64,000 nucleotides of DNA from Rugamonas aquatica (GTDB taxonomy: Bacteria; Pseudomonadota; Gammaproteobacteria; Burkholderiales; Burkholderiaceae_D). Below the pieces are notes generated by a model. It was not told the DNA's origin. It saw only the letters and a list, made by a program, of their open reading frames with translations, and made no database searches. Positions 8,959-18,049 of this stretch are shown here, in pieces. How positions within the stretch are numbered: the stretch's first letter is position 1; each line of letters opens with the position of its first letter. Both the position numbers and the translations under genes were made by a program. The stretch is taken from positions 1 to 64,000 of the forward strand of contig NZ_WHUG01000002.1 in assembly GCF_009380215.1 (NCBI RefSeq), written 5' to 3'.

Positions 8959-9852
8959 ATGACCACACACACCGCCACATCCAAATCCGCCAGCCGCGCC
9001 TCCCAATACTGGGCGCTGACCAAGCCCCGCGTCACGCAGCTGGCCGTCTTCTGCGCCGTGATCGGCATGTTCCTCGCCAGCGACGGCATGCCGGACTGGC
9101 GCCTGCTGGTGGCCGCCACCGTCGGCATCTGGCTGCTGGCCGGCGCGGCCTTCGCCGTCAACTGCCTGGCCGAGCGCGAGATCGACGCCCGCATGGCGCG
9201 CACCGCCCGCCGCCCGATGGCCATGGGCGAGATCACCGTCATGCAGACCGTGGTGTTCGCCGCCGTGATCGGCGGCGCCGGCATGTGGATCCTGTATGCG
9301 CTGGTGAACCCGCTGACGATGTGGCTGACCTTCGTCACCTTCGTCGGCTACGCCATCATCTACACCATGATTTTGAAACCGGCCACGCCGCAGAACATCG
9401 TCATCGGCGGCCTGTCCGGCGCGATGCCGCCGGCGCTGGGCTGGGCCGCCGTCGCCAACGACGTGCCGATGCAAGCCTGGCTGCTGGTGCTGATTATTTT
9501 CATATGGACCCCGCCGCACTTCTGGGCGCTGGCCATGTACCGCCGCGACGACTACGCCAAGTCCGGCCTGCCGATGCTGCCGGTCACGCACGGCATGAAG
9601 TTCACGCAGTTCCACGTCTGGCTGTATTCGATCGCGCTGGCCGCCACCACCTTGCTGCCGTACGCCGTGCATATGAGCGGCCTGATCTATCTGGCCAGCG
9701 CCGTCGTGCTGAACGCCGTCTTCCTGCACCACGCATGGAAGATCTACCGCCACTACACCGACCTGATCGCCCGCAAGGCTTTCACCTGGTCGATCATCTA
9801 CCTGTCGCTGCTGTTCGTGGCGCTGCTGGTGGACCACTACTTTAAATTCTGA
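8959..9852 (+). CDS. ctaB: Protoheme IX farnesyltransferase (heme O synthase)
   Basis: CtaB transfers a farnesyl group to protoheme to make heme O. The 297-residue UbiA-superfamily protein has the prenyl-diphosphate/Mg motif [12 protein letters not shown] near residue 72 and the second acidic motif in the [19 protein letters not shown] region near residue 198. [12 protein letters not shown] is diagnostic for heme O synthases. Eight to nine membrane helices are visible. Its last base overlaps the following sco gene. Confidence 0.95.
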   Translation: MTTHTATSKSASRASQYWALTKPRVTQLAVFCAVIGMFLASDGMPDWRLLVAATVGIWLLAGAAFAVNCLAEREIDARMARTARRPMAMGEITVMQTVVFAAVIGGAGMWILYALVNPLTMWLTFVTFVGYAIIYTMILKPATPQNIVIGGLSGAMPPALGWAAVANDVPMQAWLLVLIIFIWTPPHFWALAMYRRDDYAKSGLPMLPVTHGMKFTQFHVWLYSIALAATTLLPYAVHMSGLIYLASAVVLNAVFLHHAWKIYRHYTDLIARKAFTWSIIYLSLLFVALLVDHYFKF

Positions 9853-10451
9853 TGAAAAAACTGCTCGCCTTCGGCCTGATCGTCCTTTCCGTATTGCTGG
9901 CCGCGTGCGAGCGCAGGGCCGCCGCGCCGCGCCTGGAATTCAAGAACACCGACCTGACCGGCCTGCCGTACGCCAAGGACTTCGCGCTGACCGACCACAA
10001 CGGCAAGCCGCGCACGCTGGCTGACTTCAAGGGCAAGGTGGTAGTGCTGTTCTTCGGCTATACCCAATGCCCGGACGTGTGCCCGACCACGATGGCCGAG
10101 ATGTCGGCCGCGATGAAGGAGCTGGGCGCCGATGCCGCCCGGGTGCAGGTGCTGTTCGTCACCGTCGATCCCGAGCGCGACACCCAGCAGCTGCTGTCCG
10201 AATACGTGCCGGCCTTCGACAAGCGCTTCCTCGGCCTGTACGGCACGGCCGAGCAGACCGCCGCCGTCGGCAAGGAGTTCAAGGTGTTCTACGCCAAGGT
10301 GCCGGGCAAGACGCCGGGCAGCTATTCGATGGACCACACCGCCGCCAGCTATGTGTTCGACAAGCAGGGCAAGATCCGCCTGCTGGCGCGCAGCGGGCAG
10401 GGGCCGGCGCCGCTGGTGCACGACCTCAAGCTGCTGCTGGCCCAGCCCTGA
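9852..10451 (+). CDS. SCO family copper-delivery lipoprotein
   Basis: Sco proteins deliver copper to the CuA site of subunit II. This 199-residue precursor has a lipoprotein signal peptide with lipobox VLLAAC. The copper ligands are CPDVCPTTM near residue 75 and the histidine in SMDHTAASYVFD near residue 164, all conserved. It sits last in the oxidase run with a one-base overlap to ctaB. It looks fully functional, unlike the divergent Sco-like gene at 7152. Confidence 0.93.
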   Translation: MKKLLAFGLIVLSVLLAACERRAAAPRLEFKNTDLTGLPYAKDFALTDHNGKPRTLADFKGKVVVLFFGYTQCPDVCPTTMAEMSAAMKELGADAARVQVLFVTVDPERDTQQLLSEYVPAFDKRFLGLYGTAEQTAAVGKEFKVFYAKVPGKTPGSYSMDHTAASYVFDKQGKIRLLARSGQGPAPLVHDLKLLLAQP

Positions 10452-10454
10452 CCG

Positions 10455-11498
10455 ATGCGCATGCAACAGCGCTTCCAACCCTTTACCCGCCTCGCGGCCA
10501 TCATCCTGCTGGTGATCGGCTGCCTGACCGTGCTGCGGCCCTTCCTGGCCGCCATCCTGTTCGCCGCCGCCATCACCATCTCCAGCTGGCCGCTGTACCT
10601 GCGCCTGCTGTCGCGTTGCCGCGAGCGCCGCTCGCTGGCCGCCGCCGTCATGAGCGTCGGCCTGACCCTGCTGATCATCGTGCCGCTGGCGCTGGTGACG
10701 TGGAATGTTGCCGATAATGCCAGCGACTTCTACGATCAAATCAAGACCAGCCTGGGCAGCGGCACGCTGGCGCCGCCGGCCTGGCTGAAGGAGATCCCGG
10801 TGATCGGCGAGGCGGCCGACACCTATCTGCACAAGCTGCTGGGCAGCCGCGAGGAATTGCTCAGCGTCGCCAAGAACCTGCTGGAGCCTGCGCGCCGCCT
10901 GTTGCTGGGCGGCGGCATGGTGCTGGGCAGCGGCGTGGCCCAGGTCAGCCTGGCGGTGTTCGTCAGCTTCTTCCTGTACCGCGACGGCAAGGCCATGCTG
11001 GCGGCGCTGGCGGTCGGCATGGACAAGCTGATCGGCGCGCAGGGCGCGGCCGTGGCCGACACCGTCAGCCGCACCGTGCGCGGCGTGATGTACGGCCTGC
11101 TGGGCACGGCGCTGGCGCAGGCCGCCGTGGCGGCGGTCGGCTTCCTGGTCGCCGGCGTGCCGGCCGTGGCGCTGCTGTCGGTGGCGACCTTCCTGCTGTC
11201 GCTGGTGCCGGTCGGGCCGCCGCTGATCTGGGGCGGCGCGGCGATCTGGCTGTTCAACGAAGGCCGCACGGGCTGGGGCGTCTTCATGCTGGTGTGGGGC
11301 ATGTTCGTCATCAGCGGCGTCGACAACGTGGTCAAGCCCATGCTGATCAGCCGCGGCAGCAGCCTGCCGTTCATCCTGGTGCTGCTGGGCGTGATGGGCG
11401 GCGTGCTGGCCTTCGGCTTCGTCGGCCTGTTCATCGGCCCGACGCTGCTGGCCGTGGGCCTGGGCCTGCTGCGCAACTGGACCGGCGAAGCGGCCTAG
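10455..11498 (+). CDS. AI-2E family transporter / permease
   Basis: This 347-residue membrane protein has the eight-helix layout of the AI-2 exporter-like family (PF01594; YdiK/TqsA relatives). The family motif near the C-terminus, VVKPMLISRGSSLPFILVLL, is present, as is the glycine-rich final helix GFVGLFIGPTLLAV. Substrates vary in this family and cannot be read from sequence. It starts four bases after sco, so it may be co-transcribed with the oxidase genes. Its stop codon overlaps that of the convergent downstream gene. Confidence 0.85.
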   Translation: MRMQQRFQPFTRLAAIILLVIGCLTVLRPFLAAILFAAAITISSWPLYLRLLSRCRERRSLAAAVMSVGLTLLIIVPLALVTWNVADNASDFYDQIKTSLGSGTLAPPAWLKEIPVIGEAADTYLHKLLGSREELLSVAKNLLEPARRLLLGGGMVLGSGVAQVSLAVFVSFFLYRDGKAMLAALAVGMDKLIGAQGAAVADTVSRTVRGVMYGLLGTALAQAAVAAVGFLVAGVPAVALLSVATFLLSLVPVGPPLIWGGAAIWLFNEGRTGWGVFMLVWGMFVISGVDNVVKPMLISRGSSLPFILVLLGVMGGVLAFGFVGLFIGPTLLAVGLGLLRNWTGEAA

Positions 11499-12295
11499 AA
11501 GTTAATCATTTGCGCGGCGCGCTCGGCGTCGGTATGGCGCTCGAAGATGCGGCGCAGCGTGCCATCCTCGCGCATGGCGCGGATCGCGTGGCTGAAGCGG
11601 GCCACCGTGGCCGCGTCGATATTCTGCCGCGAGACGATCAGCCCGGAGACCATGTTCTCGCGCGGCGCCCAATCCATCACGCTGTACGTGCCCGCCAGCT
11701 GCTCCTGCTTGACCAGCGGATACCAGGTGGTGGGCGTGGCCATCACCGCATCCACCCGCCCCAGCTTGAACAGGCGCATCATAGCCAGATGGTCGGGCGT
11801 TTCAAACACGCGGCCCTGGGCGCGCAGCTTGGACAGCCAATCCTCGTAGGCGCGGCCGTGCTTGTAGCTTTTGACGACGGCGATCTTGTATTGGGGATCG
11901 GCAAGGAAGCTTGCCATACTGTGCAGCCGTCCGTTCAATTCCTTGTGCAGCAGCACGAAATTGCGGCCCGTCATATACGGCACGAAGCGGCCGATCTTCT
12001 CGCGTTCGGGCAGGAGCAGGGCGGAGACCGACATATCGATGTTGCCGCTGCCGAGGCCGGCCCAGATGCGGACCCGGGAATCGACGCTGGCCTCGATGGT
12101 GCAGCCGAGCCGGCGCGCCAGTTCGTCGACCACATCCTTGTCGATGCCGGTCCAGCCGCCGTCGGCGGCGTGGTAGAACAGGGCGCCGTCTTCGTAGAAG
12201 GCGACGCGCAGCTGCTTGCAGCCGCTGCGCGGTTCGGCGCCGCCGAGGCCGGCGGCGCCAAGCAGGGTACAACAAAGGATCAGGCGGCTGAGCAC
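11495..12295 (-). CDS. Periplasmic solute-binding protein, SBP family 3
   Basis: This 266-residue exported protein has the type II periplasmic-binding fold of amino-acid ABC systems and amine sensors. GWTGIDKDVVDELARRLGC near residue 40 is the usual lobe I start, followed by IDMSVSALLLPEREK. No ABC permease or ATPase is adjacent, so it may be an orphan receptor. GTG 12293-12295 is the best start: it follows GGAGGAG and opens a signal peptide LSRLILCCTLLGAAGLGGAE. Longer upstream frame overlaps the neighbouring gene and lacks a signal peptide. Confidence 0.8.
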   Translation of the reverse strand: MLSRLILCCTLLGAAGLGGAEPRSGCKQLRVAFYEDGALFYHAADGGWTGIDKDVVDELARRLGCTIEASVDSRVRIWAGLGSGNIDMSVSALLLPEREKIGRFVPYMTGRNFVLLHKELNGRLHSMASFLADPQYKIAVVKSYKHGRAYEDWLSKLRAQGRVFETPDHLAMMRLFKLGRVDAVMATPTTWYPLVKQEQLAGTYSVMDWAPRENMVSGLIVSRQNIDAATVARFSHAIRAMREDGTLRRIFERHTDAERAAQMINF

Positions 12296-12311
12296 ATCTC
12301 CTCCTACCGGG

Positions 12312-13649
12312 TTAGTCCTGGTCGGCGTTGTCCTCGGTGTCATCCTTGGGAATGACTTTGACCAGCAGGATACGCGGGCCATTCATTTTCTTGGCGACGA
12401 TGTCGAAACCGCGGAAACTGATGCGTTGTCCCTGTTTCGGGATATCGCCCAGTTTCAGCATGATCAGGCCGCCTACCGATTCTACCTCTTCCAGGCCCAA
12501 CTCCTCGTTTTCGATGTCGATGCCCAGCGTGCGTTCCAGCGAGAAGATCGGCAGGCTGGCCTTGCCGACCAGGGTGCCGTCGGGCTGTTTGAGCCAGTCG
12601 TTCTCGTTGAGGCGGAACTCGTCATGGATTTCGCCGACCATCGCGCCCAGCAGGTTGTCGAGCGTGATGAAGCCCAGCGGACGCTTGCCTTTTTCGCCGA
12701 TCAGCGCGAAGTGGGGCGCGCCGTCGCGGAAGCGGCGGAACTGTTCCAGCGCCGGCGTGCGGGCCGAAATCGTCTCCACCGGGCGCAGGAAAGGCACCAG
12801 GTCGGTGACCGGCTTGCCGGACTGCTGGGCGAAGAACAAGTCCTTCAGGTGCACCACGCCCAGCACCGTCTCGCCATCCTTGTCGTAATAGGGATAGCGG
12901 CTGAAGCGGTTGCGCAACATGGTTTGCAGATTGTCGTTGAGCGGACGGTTGGCGTACAGGCCGATCACCTCGTTAATCGGGCGCATCAGATCGGACACCG
13001 ACAGATCGCTGAAATCGAGCGAATGGGCCAGGATGTTGCGTTCGTCCTTGTTGAACTTTTCGCCCGGCTGGCTGGTGCGCAGGATCAGCTTGAGTTCGTC
13101 GACCGAATAGTGGCTGTCGTGGCCGCCCTTGCCGGACAGGCCGGCCAGGCCCAGCACCATGTTGGCGCTGGCGTTGAGCACCCAGATGAAGGGATACATG
13201 GCCCAGTAGAAGCCGTACAGCGGCAGCGCGCTCCACAGGCCGATCACTTCCGGCATGCGGATGGCCAGCGACTTCGGCGCCAGCTCGCCCACCACGATGT
13301 GCAGGAAGGAGATCACGCAGAAGGCGAACACGAAGGCGATGCCGTGGACGATTTCCGGCGAGGTGACGCCGATGGCCGTCAGCAGCGGTTCCAGCAGGCC
13401 GGCAAAGGCCGGTTCGCCGACCCAGCCCAGGCCCAGCGAGGCCAGCGTGATGCCCAGCTGGCAGGCCGACAGGTAGGCGTCGAGTTCGCCGTGCACCTTG
13501 CCGAGTATGCGTCCCTTGAGTCCCTGGGTCTTGGCGATGGCGCGCACGCGCGTCTTGCGCAGTGTGACGATGCCGAATTCGGCCGCCACGAAGAATCCAT
13601 TGAGCGCGACCAGGAAGATGGCGAGCACGACAAGCATAAGGTTTTGCAT
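12312..13649 (-). CDS. CNNM/HlyC-CorC family membrane protein with CBS domains
   Basis: The 445-residue protein has an N-terminal four-helix CNNM domain (from MLVVLAIFLVALNGFFVAAEF), two CBS domains around residues 210-340 (DLMRPINEVIGLY; PETVLG-type VLGVVHLKDLFF) and a C-terminal CorC/HlyC domain ending RISFRGFDIVAKKMNGPRI. Such proteins are associated with magnesium or cobalt handling and are often loosely called hemolysins. It begins at ATG 13649 behind a purine-rich region and lies upstream of the solute-binding gene with a 16-bp gap, suggesting co-transcription. Confidence 0.9.
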   Translation of the reverse strand: MQNLMLVVLAIFLVALNGFFVAAEFGIVTLRKTRVRAIAKTQGLKGRILGKVHGELDAYLSACQLGITLASLGLGWVGEPAFAGLLEPLLTAIGVTSPEIVHGIAFVFAFCVISFLHIVVGELAPKSLAIRMPEVIGLWSALPLYGFYWAMYPFIWVLNASANMVLGLAGLSGKGGHDSHYSVDELKLILRTSQPGEKFNKDERNILAHSLDFSDLSVSDLMRPINEVIGLYANRPLNDNLQTMLRNRFSRYPYYDKDGETVLGVVHLKDLFFAQQSGKPVTDLVPFLRPVETISARTPALEQFRRFRDGAPHFALIGEKGKRPLGFITLDNLLGAMVGEIHDEFRLNENDWLKQPDGTLVGKASLPIFSLERTLGIDIENEELGLEEVESVGGLIMLKLGDIPKQGQRISFRGFDIVAKKMNGPRILLVKVIPKDDTEDNADQD

Positions 13650-13770
13650 AAGGGCCGAGCGGCGATTCAGGTAGTTAAAACAGGTATCTTAAACGACAGC
13701 GCGTTTATGCATCGCAAAATATGCCGCGCAGAGGGGAGAGCGCCGGTCGATGCCGGCGCGGAGATGGGGA

Positions 13771-14601
13771 TTAGCGTAGGGGATTGAGCAAGGCCGGCTG
13801 GCCGAATTCCACCAGTTTGGCATTGGATTTGCTGAAATACTCGCTCCAGAAAGCGTTCAGCGATTGCATGGTCTTGGGATCGCGATAGTTTTTGGTGTGC
13901 ACGGCGTCGTCCGCCAGCAGGCCCGCGCCGATCACGTAGGTGCGTGCGCCGCCAAAGTCGGCTAGCAGGTGGTTGTCTTCGACCGTACGCATTTCCTTGG
14001 CCGGCGCCACATTGCGCACCGACTTGCCCTGCTCCGCGTAGAAGTTGCTGACCGACGAATTCTCCAGCATGTCGGAGACGATCAGTACTACTTTTTCCTG
14101 CGCCGGGGACTGCTTGATGACGCTGGCAATGGATTTCAGGCTGGCGAAGATATCGGATTTGGCGATATTGCTGCTAGTGCCTTGATACGCCGCGCGCAAC
14201 GCCTGGCCGGCGGCCTGTGCCGCCTGTTGCGGCTGACGTTGGAGGCACAGGTCCAGCTTGACCAGCGCGGGCTTGCCGATGTCGTTGCGGGTTTCGCTGG
14301 GCAGTTGTGCGTCCAGCGTCCCCGCCGTCAGCAGTTCGGTGTAGTGGCCTTGTGTATAGGCGGAGAACACCACCACGCTGAAGCGGTTGCCGGGCGCCAG
14401 GAAAGGCTTGACGTTGTTGGCGACTAGCTGTTGCAGCGCCGGACTGAGAGGAGTGGTCTGGTCTATCACCACCAGCAACTCGCGCGCGGTTGGCGGAAAC
14501 GGCGGCAGCGACTTGTCCTGGCAGCTCTGGACGGCGTTGGTATTGGCGGCCACGGCCGCGCCGGACAGGCAGAGTTGCAGCAGCAGGGCGCTCCATTTCA
14601 C
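13771..14601 (-). CDS. Exported vWA-like protein of an uncharacterised envelope cassette
   Basis: This 276-residue protein has a signal peptide (MKWSALLLQLCLSGAAVAA) and a Rossmann-like core resembling a von Willebrand A domain: RELLVVIDQTTPLS at the first strand, RFSVVVFSAYTQG at the second and KVVLIVSDMLENSS at the fourth. The MIDAS motif DxSxS is degenerate (DQTTPLS), so metal binding is uncertain. Start GTG 14601 overlaps the stop of the upstream membrane gene as GTGA. It is third in the cassette 17777 to 13771. No known function was recognised. Confidence 0.7.
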   Translation of the reverse strand: MKWSALLLQLCLSGAAVAANTNAVQSCQDKSLPPFPPTARELLVVIDQTTPLSPALQQLVANNVKPFLAPGNRFSVVVFSAYTQGHYTELLTAGTLDAQLPSETRNDIGKPALVKLDLCLQRQPQQAAQAAGQALRAAYQGTSSNIAKSDIFASLKSIASVIKQSPAQEKVVLIVSDMLENSSVSNFYAEQGKSVRNVAPAKEMRTVEDNHLLADFGGARTYVIGAGLLADDAVHTKNYRDPKTMQSLNAFWSEYFSKSNAKLVEFGQPALLNPLR

Positions 14602-16097
14602 AGCAAGTCCTCCAGTTCGGCGTTACGGGCCTGGCGGGCCTTTTCTTCCTTCTGCAGCTTCAGCGCGGCGACCACTTCCGCGTTCAAGCTGTCCGGCAAG
14701 GTTGCCAACAGGGCCAGCTTGGCCGGCTTGTCGTCTCCCAAGGCATTCAGTTGTTGCAACACCTCGGCAGCCGAGCCGGCTTGCGGAGCTGGAACAGGAG
14801 AGGGTGCTTCGGCCTGTGCCTTGACCGCCTGTGCGTGATGGCGTTCGTGTTGACGCTCGGCTTGGTCGGCGATCCGGGTTTCCTGCACATAGTCGCGGAA
14901 GGTCTTGCTTAAATGCTGGCCCGAGGTGCCGACATCGCTGTTCCTGGCCATGATCTTTTGCTGCAGTACGGCCAGGCGCGCTTGCGCGGTATCGGCGACG
15001 CGGCGGTAGGCTTCACGCACCGCGGTATAGCTGGAATAGCGGCCGCCTCCGATGTCGCGGAACGCTTCGGCACTGTTTTGGCCAGCAAAGCCCCAGCGAT
15101 AGCCAAAGATTACGCCCAGCAACTGCAGGAAGACGAAGACAAACGCCAGCACAATGAAGGTGGCCCAGCCGCCATGGCGGTCAATGTCGGCTTCTTCGAT
15201 GGCGACTTTCTTGTCCGCGTTGTGGTTGGCGGCCACATCGGCGTCGGGCAGGGTGAGGCCGGGCTTGCTCATATCGAGGCTGTCGCTGGCGGCCTGGTTG
15301 CCGTTGTCGATTTGCTTGTTGACTTGAGTGACGCGCGCGACCAGTTCCTTTTCCAGAACCTGGCCGCGCACATAGGTGGCTGCTCCGGCTATCAGCAGCA
15401 CGATCACCAGCGTGGCGATCGATACCAGATAAGTCGGGTGCGCGCCGACGCGATTGCACAATTGCGTGTAGGCGGGCAGGCCGTCGTCGCTGTTCTGTGG
15501 GCGGGCCAGCGGAATGGTGCCGGTCGACAGCTTGGACTCGCGTTTGTCTTCTACCCATTCGCGGCGGGCGTTCTTGATGCGGCCGGATTTGTACAACTCG
15601 TGACCTGCAAAGTGGGTGAACGCCACCAGGATGACTGAAATGAGGAAGGCGATGCCGTAGGCGCCGGTCTGTTGCAGGTTCTCGCTGGCTCCCGGAATTG
15701 TGTAGCCGGCCAATACGTAGGAGAAGCCCAGCGCTTCGACAAACACCATCGACACCGTCAGCAGCCAGATCCAGCCGGGCGTGCTGCGGCGGCCGTTGTC
15801 GCCAGCCTTGGTCAGGTAGGTGATTTTCTCGTTGAAGTCGTGTTCGTCCTGGACGTGCACGAAGTTCTTGTATTCCTGGCACAGCGTGCGCTCGCCGGAA
15901 AACCAGCCAGGGTAGGCGACATCCTCGTTGGCGTCACGCGCCAGCGTGGCGATGCGGCCGATCAGCGGGAAACTGACCCAGGTGTTAAACCACCACCATT
16001 TGACTTGCTGCCACAAGACGGCGACGACGGTCAGGGCCAGCAGAACGCTGACGATGCTCCAGGCCAGGGCTGGATAAGTACTGATAAATTCCTTCAT
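14598..16097 (-). CDS. Large multi-pass membrane protein of the envelope cassette, unknown function
   Basis: The 499-residue protein has about five hydrophobic helices: near residues 12-30, 108-130, 148-166, 223-243 and 312-335. Between the fourth and fifth lies a polar loop of about 70 residues (VLEKELVARVTQVNKQIDNG), and after the fifth a long charged, alanine- and glutamine-rich tail with coiled-coil character (QAERQHERHHAQAVKAQAEA). It is not a MotA/TolQ/ExbB protein by eye. It starts 12 bp after the OmpA-type gene ends and overlaps the vWA-like gene, so the three genes form one operon. Confidence 0.65.
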   Translation of the reverse strand: MKEFISTYPALAWSIVSVLLALTVVAVLWQQVKWWWFNTWVSFPLIGRIATLARDANEDVAYPGWFSGERTLCQEYKNFVHVQDEHDFNEKITYLTKAGDNGRRSTPGWIWLLTVSMVFVEALGFSYVLAGYTIPGASENLQQTGAYGIAFLISVILVAFTHFAGHELYKSGRIKNARREWVEDKRESKLSTGTIPLARPQNSDDGLPAYTQLCNRVGAHPTYLVSIATLVIVLLIAGAATYVRGQVLEKELVARVTQVNKQIDNGNQAASDSLDMSKPGLTLPDADVAANHNADKKVAIEEADIDRHGGWATFIVLAFVFVFLQLLGVIFGYRWGFAGQNSAEAFRDIGGGRYSSYTAVREAYRRVADTAQARLAVLQQKIMARNSDVGTSGQHLSKTFRDYVQETRIADQAERQHERHHAQAVKAQAEAPSPVPAPQAGSAAEVLQQLNALGDDKPAKLALLATLPDSLNAEVVAALKLQKEEKARQARNAELEDLL

Positions 16098-16109
16098 GAG
16101 TTCATCCCT

Positions 16110-17777
16110 TTATTTTTGATATAGCGTTGGTTTGAAGTCCGCTGACATGAGCCGCGCGCCACGCGCATAAATCAGCCGCCCGCCCTTGGCTGACGTACCG
16201 CCATCGCTGCCGAACACCACGTCTGCACACGACAGGCCGCCTTTGCCGTTGAAGAACATCCGGTATAGCAGGCCTTTGTTGCCGAGGTAGGTATTCACTT
16301 CGGGATTCAAGGCCAGTGCCGCGGCCGGATTGGCATTCTTGACGGGGTTGTAGTTGGTGTACACCTTGAACTCAGGCAGGTTCGCGGCCGCGCCATTGCT
16401 GGCCAAAACCGTCAGTTTGTTCAGCACGACCTGATGCCCGTTGACCTGCTCGGTCCAGGTCTTGCCGTACAGGCCAGGCAGGTATTCGCTGGTGCGATAG
16501 CTTTTGCCATCCTGTAGAGCCTTGACGCCGTGGGCCACGCGGGGCCGGTCACGTGAGCAGTCGGCCATGATGGGCGGTTCGTCGGCGTAGGCGTTGCTGA
16601 TGAGCCGGAACGTGCCGCTGGACTTGGAACTGAGCTGGCCGATGTCGGCAGCGGCGATGGTGGACAGCGGGGTGCCGCCGAAATCGACGCCGTCGGGGAT
16701 AGTGGTGGCGTTTGCTGCAGCCGCCTCCGGCGCTTTGCCGGCGATGGCGGGCGCTGTTTTTCCTGGCGTGACTTTGACCGGCGCCGGCTTCACGACAGGC
16801 GGCGCGGCAGGGGCGGCCACCGCCACTTGCGGTGACGGTGCATCGCTGCCACGGTAGAACTCGTAGCGCGGCTTGCGTTCGGCCAGATAGCGGTCGAAGT
16901 TGGCGGTATCGGCGATCTCTACAATTTCCACGCGCCGGTTTTGCGCGCGGCCTTCCTCACTGCCGTTGTCGGCAATGGGATAGGCTTCGCCTGCTCCTTG
17001 GAAGAATAGCGATTCCTTCGGTATTCCGCGTTTTTCCATATACGCCGCCACAGCCTGGGCGCGGCGTTCCGACAGGTCAGCGTTTAACCGTGAACTGCCG
17101 GTATCGTCGGTGTGGCCGACTAACAAGATCTTGCGTTTGCTAACTTGAGAAATATAACTGGATTTCTCTTGCGGATCGGTGATGTTATTGGCGATGAGCC
17201 GGGCGTTATACGAATCGGCGATTGCCGAGAAATAACGCTGTGCCTGCTCGGTTAATTGATCGGAATTTGTTTCAAAATGTCCGCCTTTGCCTGATTGTTC
17301 TCGCACTTCAACAATCATGCCGACGGCATCCTTTTTAATGGCATCGGCATTGGACGCGGCGTTCAAACGCTGGTCGTCGATCACGCTGCCATCAGCGCTG
17401 ACGGTCGATGTCTTCAGGCTTAAATCATATTGCCTGGCGATCTTGGACAGCTCACATCGGCGCTGGTCCATATCGCGCCCGATTAAGCCGCCGATAGTAG
17501 CGCCGGCCAATGCGCCCACCACGCGGGCGCTATTCGAGTGCTTGACCTGGTTGCCGAGTATCGCGCCGGCAATGGCGCCGACGGCGACGCCGATATTTCT
17601 CGCATTGTTCGAGCAAGGATCCTTGCTGGCGAAAGTCTGCTGGAACGACGGCTGACCGGTGCGCGGGTCGGTTGCGCAGCCGCTGGCCAGGGTCGTGCCG
17701 ATTGCGGCGCACAGCAGCTTGGCAGTCAGGTGCGGGGGAAGGCGCAGCAAACGGCGCTGCGAGGCGGCTGCTTTCAA
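16110..17777 (-). CDS. Glycine-zipper / OmpA-domain lipoprotein heading the envelope cassette
   Basis: This 555-residue protein has a lipobox signal (TTLASGC) and a double glycine zipper near residues 62-100 (VGAIAGAILGNQ; VVGALAGATIGGLIG). An OmpA-type peptidoglycan-binding domain follows at about 170-290 (ILLVGHTDDTGSSRLNADLS; GRAQNRRVEI). A proline- and alanine-rich linker then leads to a C-terminal domain of about 180 residues of unknown type with several cysteines. It probably ties the outer membrane to peptidoglycan. The start is TTG 17777 behind CGGAGAT. It is unusually long for this family because of the extra C-terminal domain. Confidence 0.75.
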   Translation of the reverse strand: MKAAASQRRLLRLPPHLTAKLLCAAIGTTLASGCATDPRTGQPSFQQTFASKDPCSNNARNIGVAVGAIAGAILGNQVKHSNSARVVGALAGATIGGLIGRDMDQRRCELSKIARQYDLSLKTSTVSADGSVIDDQRLNAASNADAIKKDAVGMIVEVREQSGKGGHFETNSDQLTEQAQRYFSAIADSYNARLIANNITDPQEKSSYISQVSKRKILLVGHTDDTGSSRLNADLSERRAQAVAAYMEKRGIPKESLFFQGAGEAYPIADNGSEEGRAQNRRVEIVEIADTANFDRYLAERKPRYEFYRGSDAPSPQVAVAAPAAPPVVKPAPVKVTPGKTAPAIAGKAPEAAAANATTIPDGVDFGGTPLSTIAAADIGQLSSKSSGTFRLISNAYADEPPIMADCSRDRPRVAHGVKALQDGKSYRTSEYLPGLYGKTWTEQVNGHQVVLNKLTVLASNGAAANLPEFKVYTNYNPVKNANPAAALALNPEVNTYLGNKGLLYRMFFNGKGGLSCADVVFGSDGGTSAKGGRLIYARGARLMSADFKPTLYQK

Positions 17778-18049
17778 GGGTATCTCCGTTACTGGTTAGA
17801 TAAATTTGTTGCGTTGAATCAACATAATGGCATATCTGCCGTTGCTTGGCTAATAATTTTTATTTTATGAAAGTTGTTTAATAAAATTAAAAAATATTCT
17901 GCAACATATTTATGCATTTCATCCCAGTAATCGGAATTCCGATACTCAATTCTCTCCAAATATAACTATTCTTTAGAGCGCGAATAATGCTCTTATTTTA
18001 AATTTGAGAGGATTCGCACATTTGAGGAAGGACAGTCTTATTAATAAGA
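17778..18049. promoter_or_regulatory. AT-rich intergenic region upstream of the envelope cassette
   Basis: This 272-bp stretch is strikingly AT-rich compared with the genes around it and holds no supported coding frame. It contains a perfect 14-bp palindrome ATCGGAATTCCGAT at 17930-17943 and a perfect 12-bp palindrome CTTATTAATAAG at 18037-18048, just past the LysR stop codon. It must hold the promoter of the minus-strand cassette and the end of the LysR transcript. Confidence 0.5.

Noticed and set aside
13771..17777. Identification of the envelope cassette as a Zorya-type defence system
   Set aside because: An OmpA-domain protein and a membrane protein are present, but the membrane protein is not MotA/ZorA-like by eye and no ZorC/ZorD helicase or nuclease is encoded nearby.
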